In this document: one piece after another, positions 63,377 to 64,000 of the stretch
How the letters are laid out: each line of letters opens with the position of its first letter
Position numbering within the stretch: the first letter of the stretch is position 1
Origin: CAIKMD01 sp963740675
Lineage (GTDB): Bacteria > Pseudomonadota > Alphaproteobacteria > ATCC43930 > CGMCC-115725
Reading direction: 5' to 3'
DNA length: 64,000 nt
Assembly: GCA_963740675.1 (NCBI GenBank)
Contig: CAVUFS010000013.1
Span: 1-64,000, forward strand
Translations under genes and position numbers: made by a program
Notes under the pieces: generated by a model
Told to the model about the DNA's origin: nothing
Database searches by the model: none
Seen by the model: only the letters and a program-made list of their open reading frames with translations

Positions 63377-64000
63377 ATGTGCGGCCGCTATTTATTGAAA
63401 ACGGCGCTCGAAGAATTGGCGCGGATTTTCGGCTTTATCGAGCGGCCCAATCTGATGCCGCGCTACAACATCGCGCCGACGCTCGAGGTGCCAGTCATCC
63501 GGCAGCGCCGCGAGCCGGCAGGTCAGCGCAGCATCGCGTCGTTGCGCTGGGGGCTTGTCCCGCCCTCGGCAGAGAATCCCAAAGCCGGACCGCCACTGAT
63601 CAATGCGCGGGCCGAGACGCTGCTGGAGAAGCCGACCTTTCGCGGCGCCGCGCAAAAGCGGCGCTGCCTCGTTCCGGCTGACGGCTATTACCAGTGGAAG
63701 GAAGGCGATGCCTCGAAGCAGCCTTACCTGATCGCGCGTCCCGACCGCGCGCCTTTCGCCTTTGCCGGGATTTGGGAGCGATGGGGTCCGCGCCACGATC
63801 CGGCTGCGGCGCTCGACAGCTTCACCATCATCACGGCGGACGCGAACGATTTCCTCAGCGGCTTCCATCACCGCATGCCGGCGGTGCTGACGCCGGAGGA
63901 CTATGCGACCTGGCTCGATCCGGATAGTCCGGTCGAGGCGGCGCTCGATCTGCTGACACCGGCGGCGAACGATCTGCTGGAGGCGGTGCCGCTGGAGAAA
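63377..64000 (+). CDS. SOS response-associated peptidase (SRAP/YedK/HMCES), partial at right edge
   Basis: A DNA abasic-site-binding protein that crosslinks through Cys2. MCGRYLLKTALEEL starts the family, with Asn in RYNIAPTLEVP, the glutamate in INARAETL (crosslink reversal) and the histidine in FHHRMPAVL. About 208 residues are visible, nearly all of a ~220-aa protein; the end lies beyond 64000. Divergent from cysQ. Confidence 0.95.
   Translation, partial: MCGRYLLKTALEELARIFGFIERPNLMPRYNIAPTLEVPVIRQRREPAGQRSIASLRWGLVPPSAENPKAGPPLINARAETLLEKPTFRGAAQKRRCLVPADGYYQWKEGDASKQPYLIARPDRAPFAFAGIWERWGPRHDPAAALDSFTIITADANDFLSGFHHRMPAVLTPEDYATWLDPDSPVEAALDLLTPAANDLLEAVPLEK

Overview
The window comes from an alphaproteobacterium with a GC-rich chromosome. 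Support for this: a C4-type 5-aminolevulinate synthase (hemA), hopanoid and MEP-pathway genes (hpnH, ispH, dxs), a PmtA-type phospholipid methyltransferase, a Sua5 / FAD-oxidase / acyl-CoA dehydrogenase block, and interspersed palindromic repeats of the kind seen in Rhizobiales and Rhodospirillales relatives. Genus cannot be fixed from the sequence. Gene density is high, with no rRNA, tRNA, insertion sequence, prophage or CRISPR array recognised.

Layout. 1-4.3 kb: isoprenoid/hopanoid supply (hpnH and ispH leftward, dxs rightward), with a perfect dyad between two divergent -10 boxes. 4.3-9.1 kb: an LprI-like secreted protein, tlyA, two VOC proteins, an AAHS-type MFS transporter and a small internally duplicated protein. 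9.1-20 kb: a fabI-aroC-sppA operon, a Rieske oxygenase with a LivJ-type binding protein, dnaJ-like, pdxH-SDR-cupin, and hemA. 20-25.5 kb: amidohydrolase, ThuA-like protein, class III aminotransferase, a phenylacetate-CoA-ligase-like enzyme and a Lys/Ala/Pro-rich protein. 25.5-30.4 kb: a leftward operon of oligopeptide-type ABC binding protein, two permeases and a DpgC-like crotonase-fold dioxygenase, with no ATPase gene. 30.4-38.7 kb: LLM oxidoreductase, DUF488 protein, several unknown proteins, ABC-F ATPase, a two-module secreted protein and a chromate transporter. 38.8-51.6 kb: recQ and then a metal/corrinoid uptake region: two TonB proteins, an MFS transporter, a periplasmic binding protein, nikR facing a TonB-dependent receptor across a perfect NikR operator, and a cobalamin riboswitch leading btuB and two unknown genes. 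51.8-53.7 kb: a 5'-truncated autotransporter. 53.8-56.2 kb: a sugar-acid operon (hyi-like, SDR, FAH-family hydrolase). 56.3-64 kb: double cold-shock protein, pmtA, acyl-CoA dehydrogenase, FAD oxidase, sua5, parA-like, cysQ-like and a partial SRAP gene.

Sequence quality matters. Ten reading-frame breaks in nine otherwise normal genes can each be repaired by deleting ONE base. All are +1 insertions, mostly outside homopolymers. This points to insertion-type sequencing error, not gene decay, so these genes are annotated as frameshifted CDS rather than pseudogenes.

Most worth follow-up: the riboswitch-led btuB operon with an unrecognised 193-aa protein and an unrecognised ~6-helix membrane protein (candidate corrinoid handling or transport); the NikR/TonB-receptor pair with its exact operator; and the DpgC-like dioxygenase translationally coupled to an ATPase-less peptide-type transporter.
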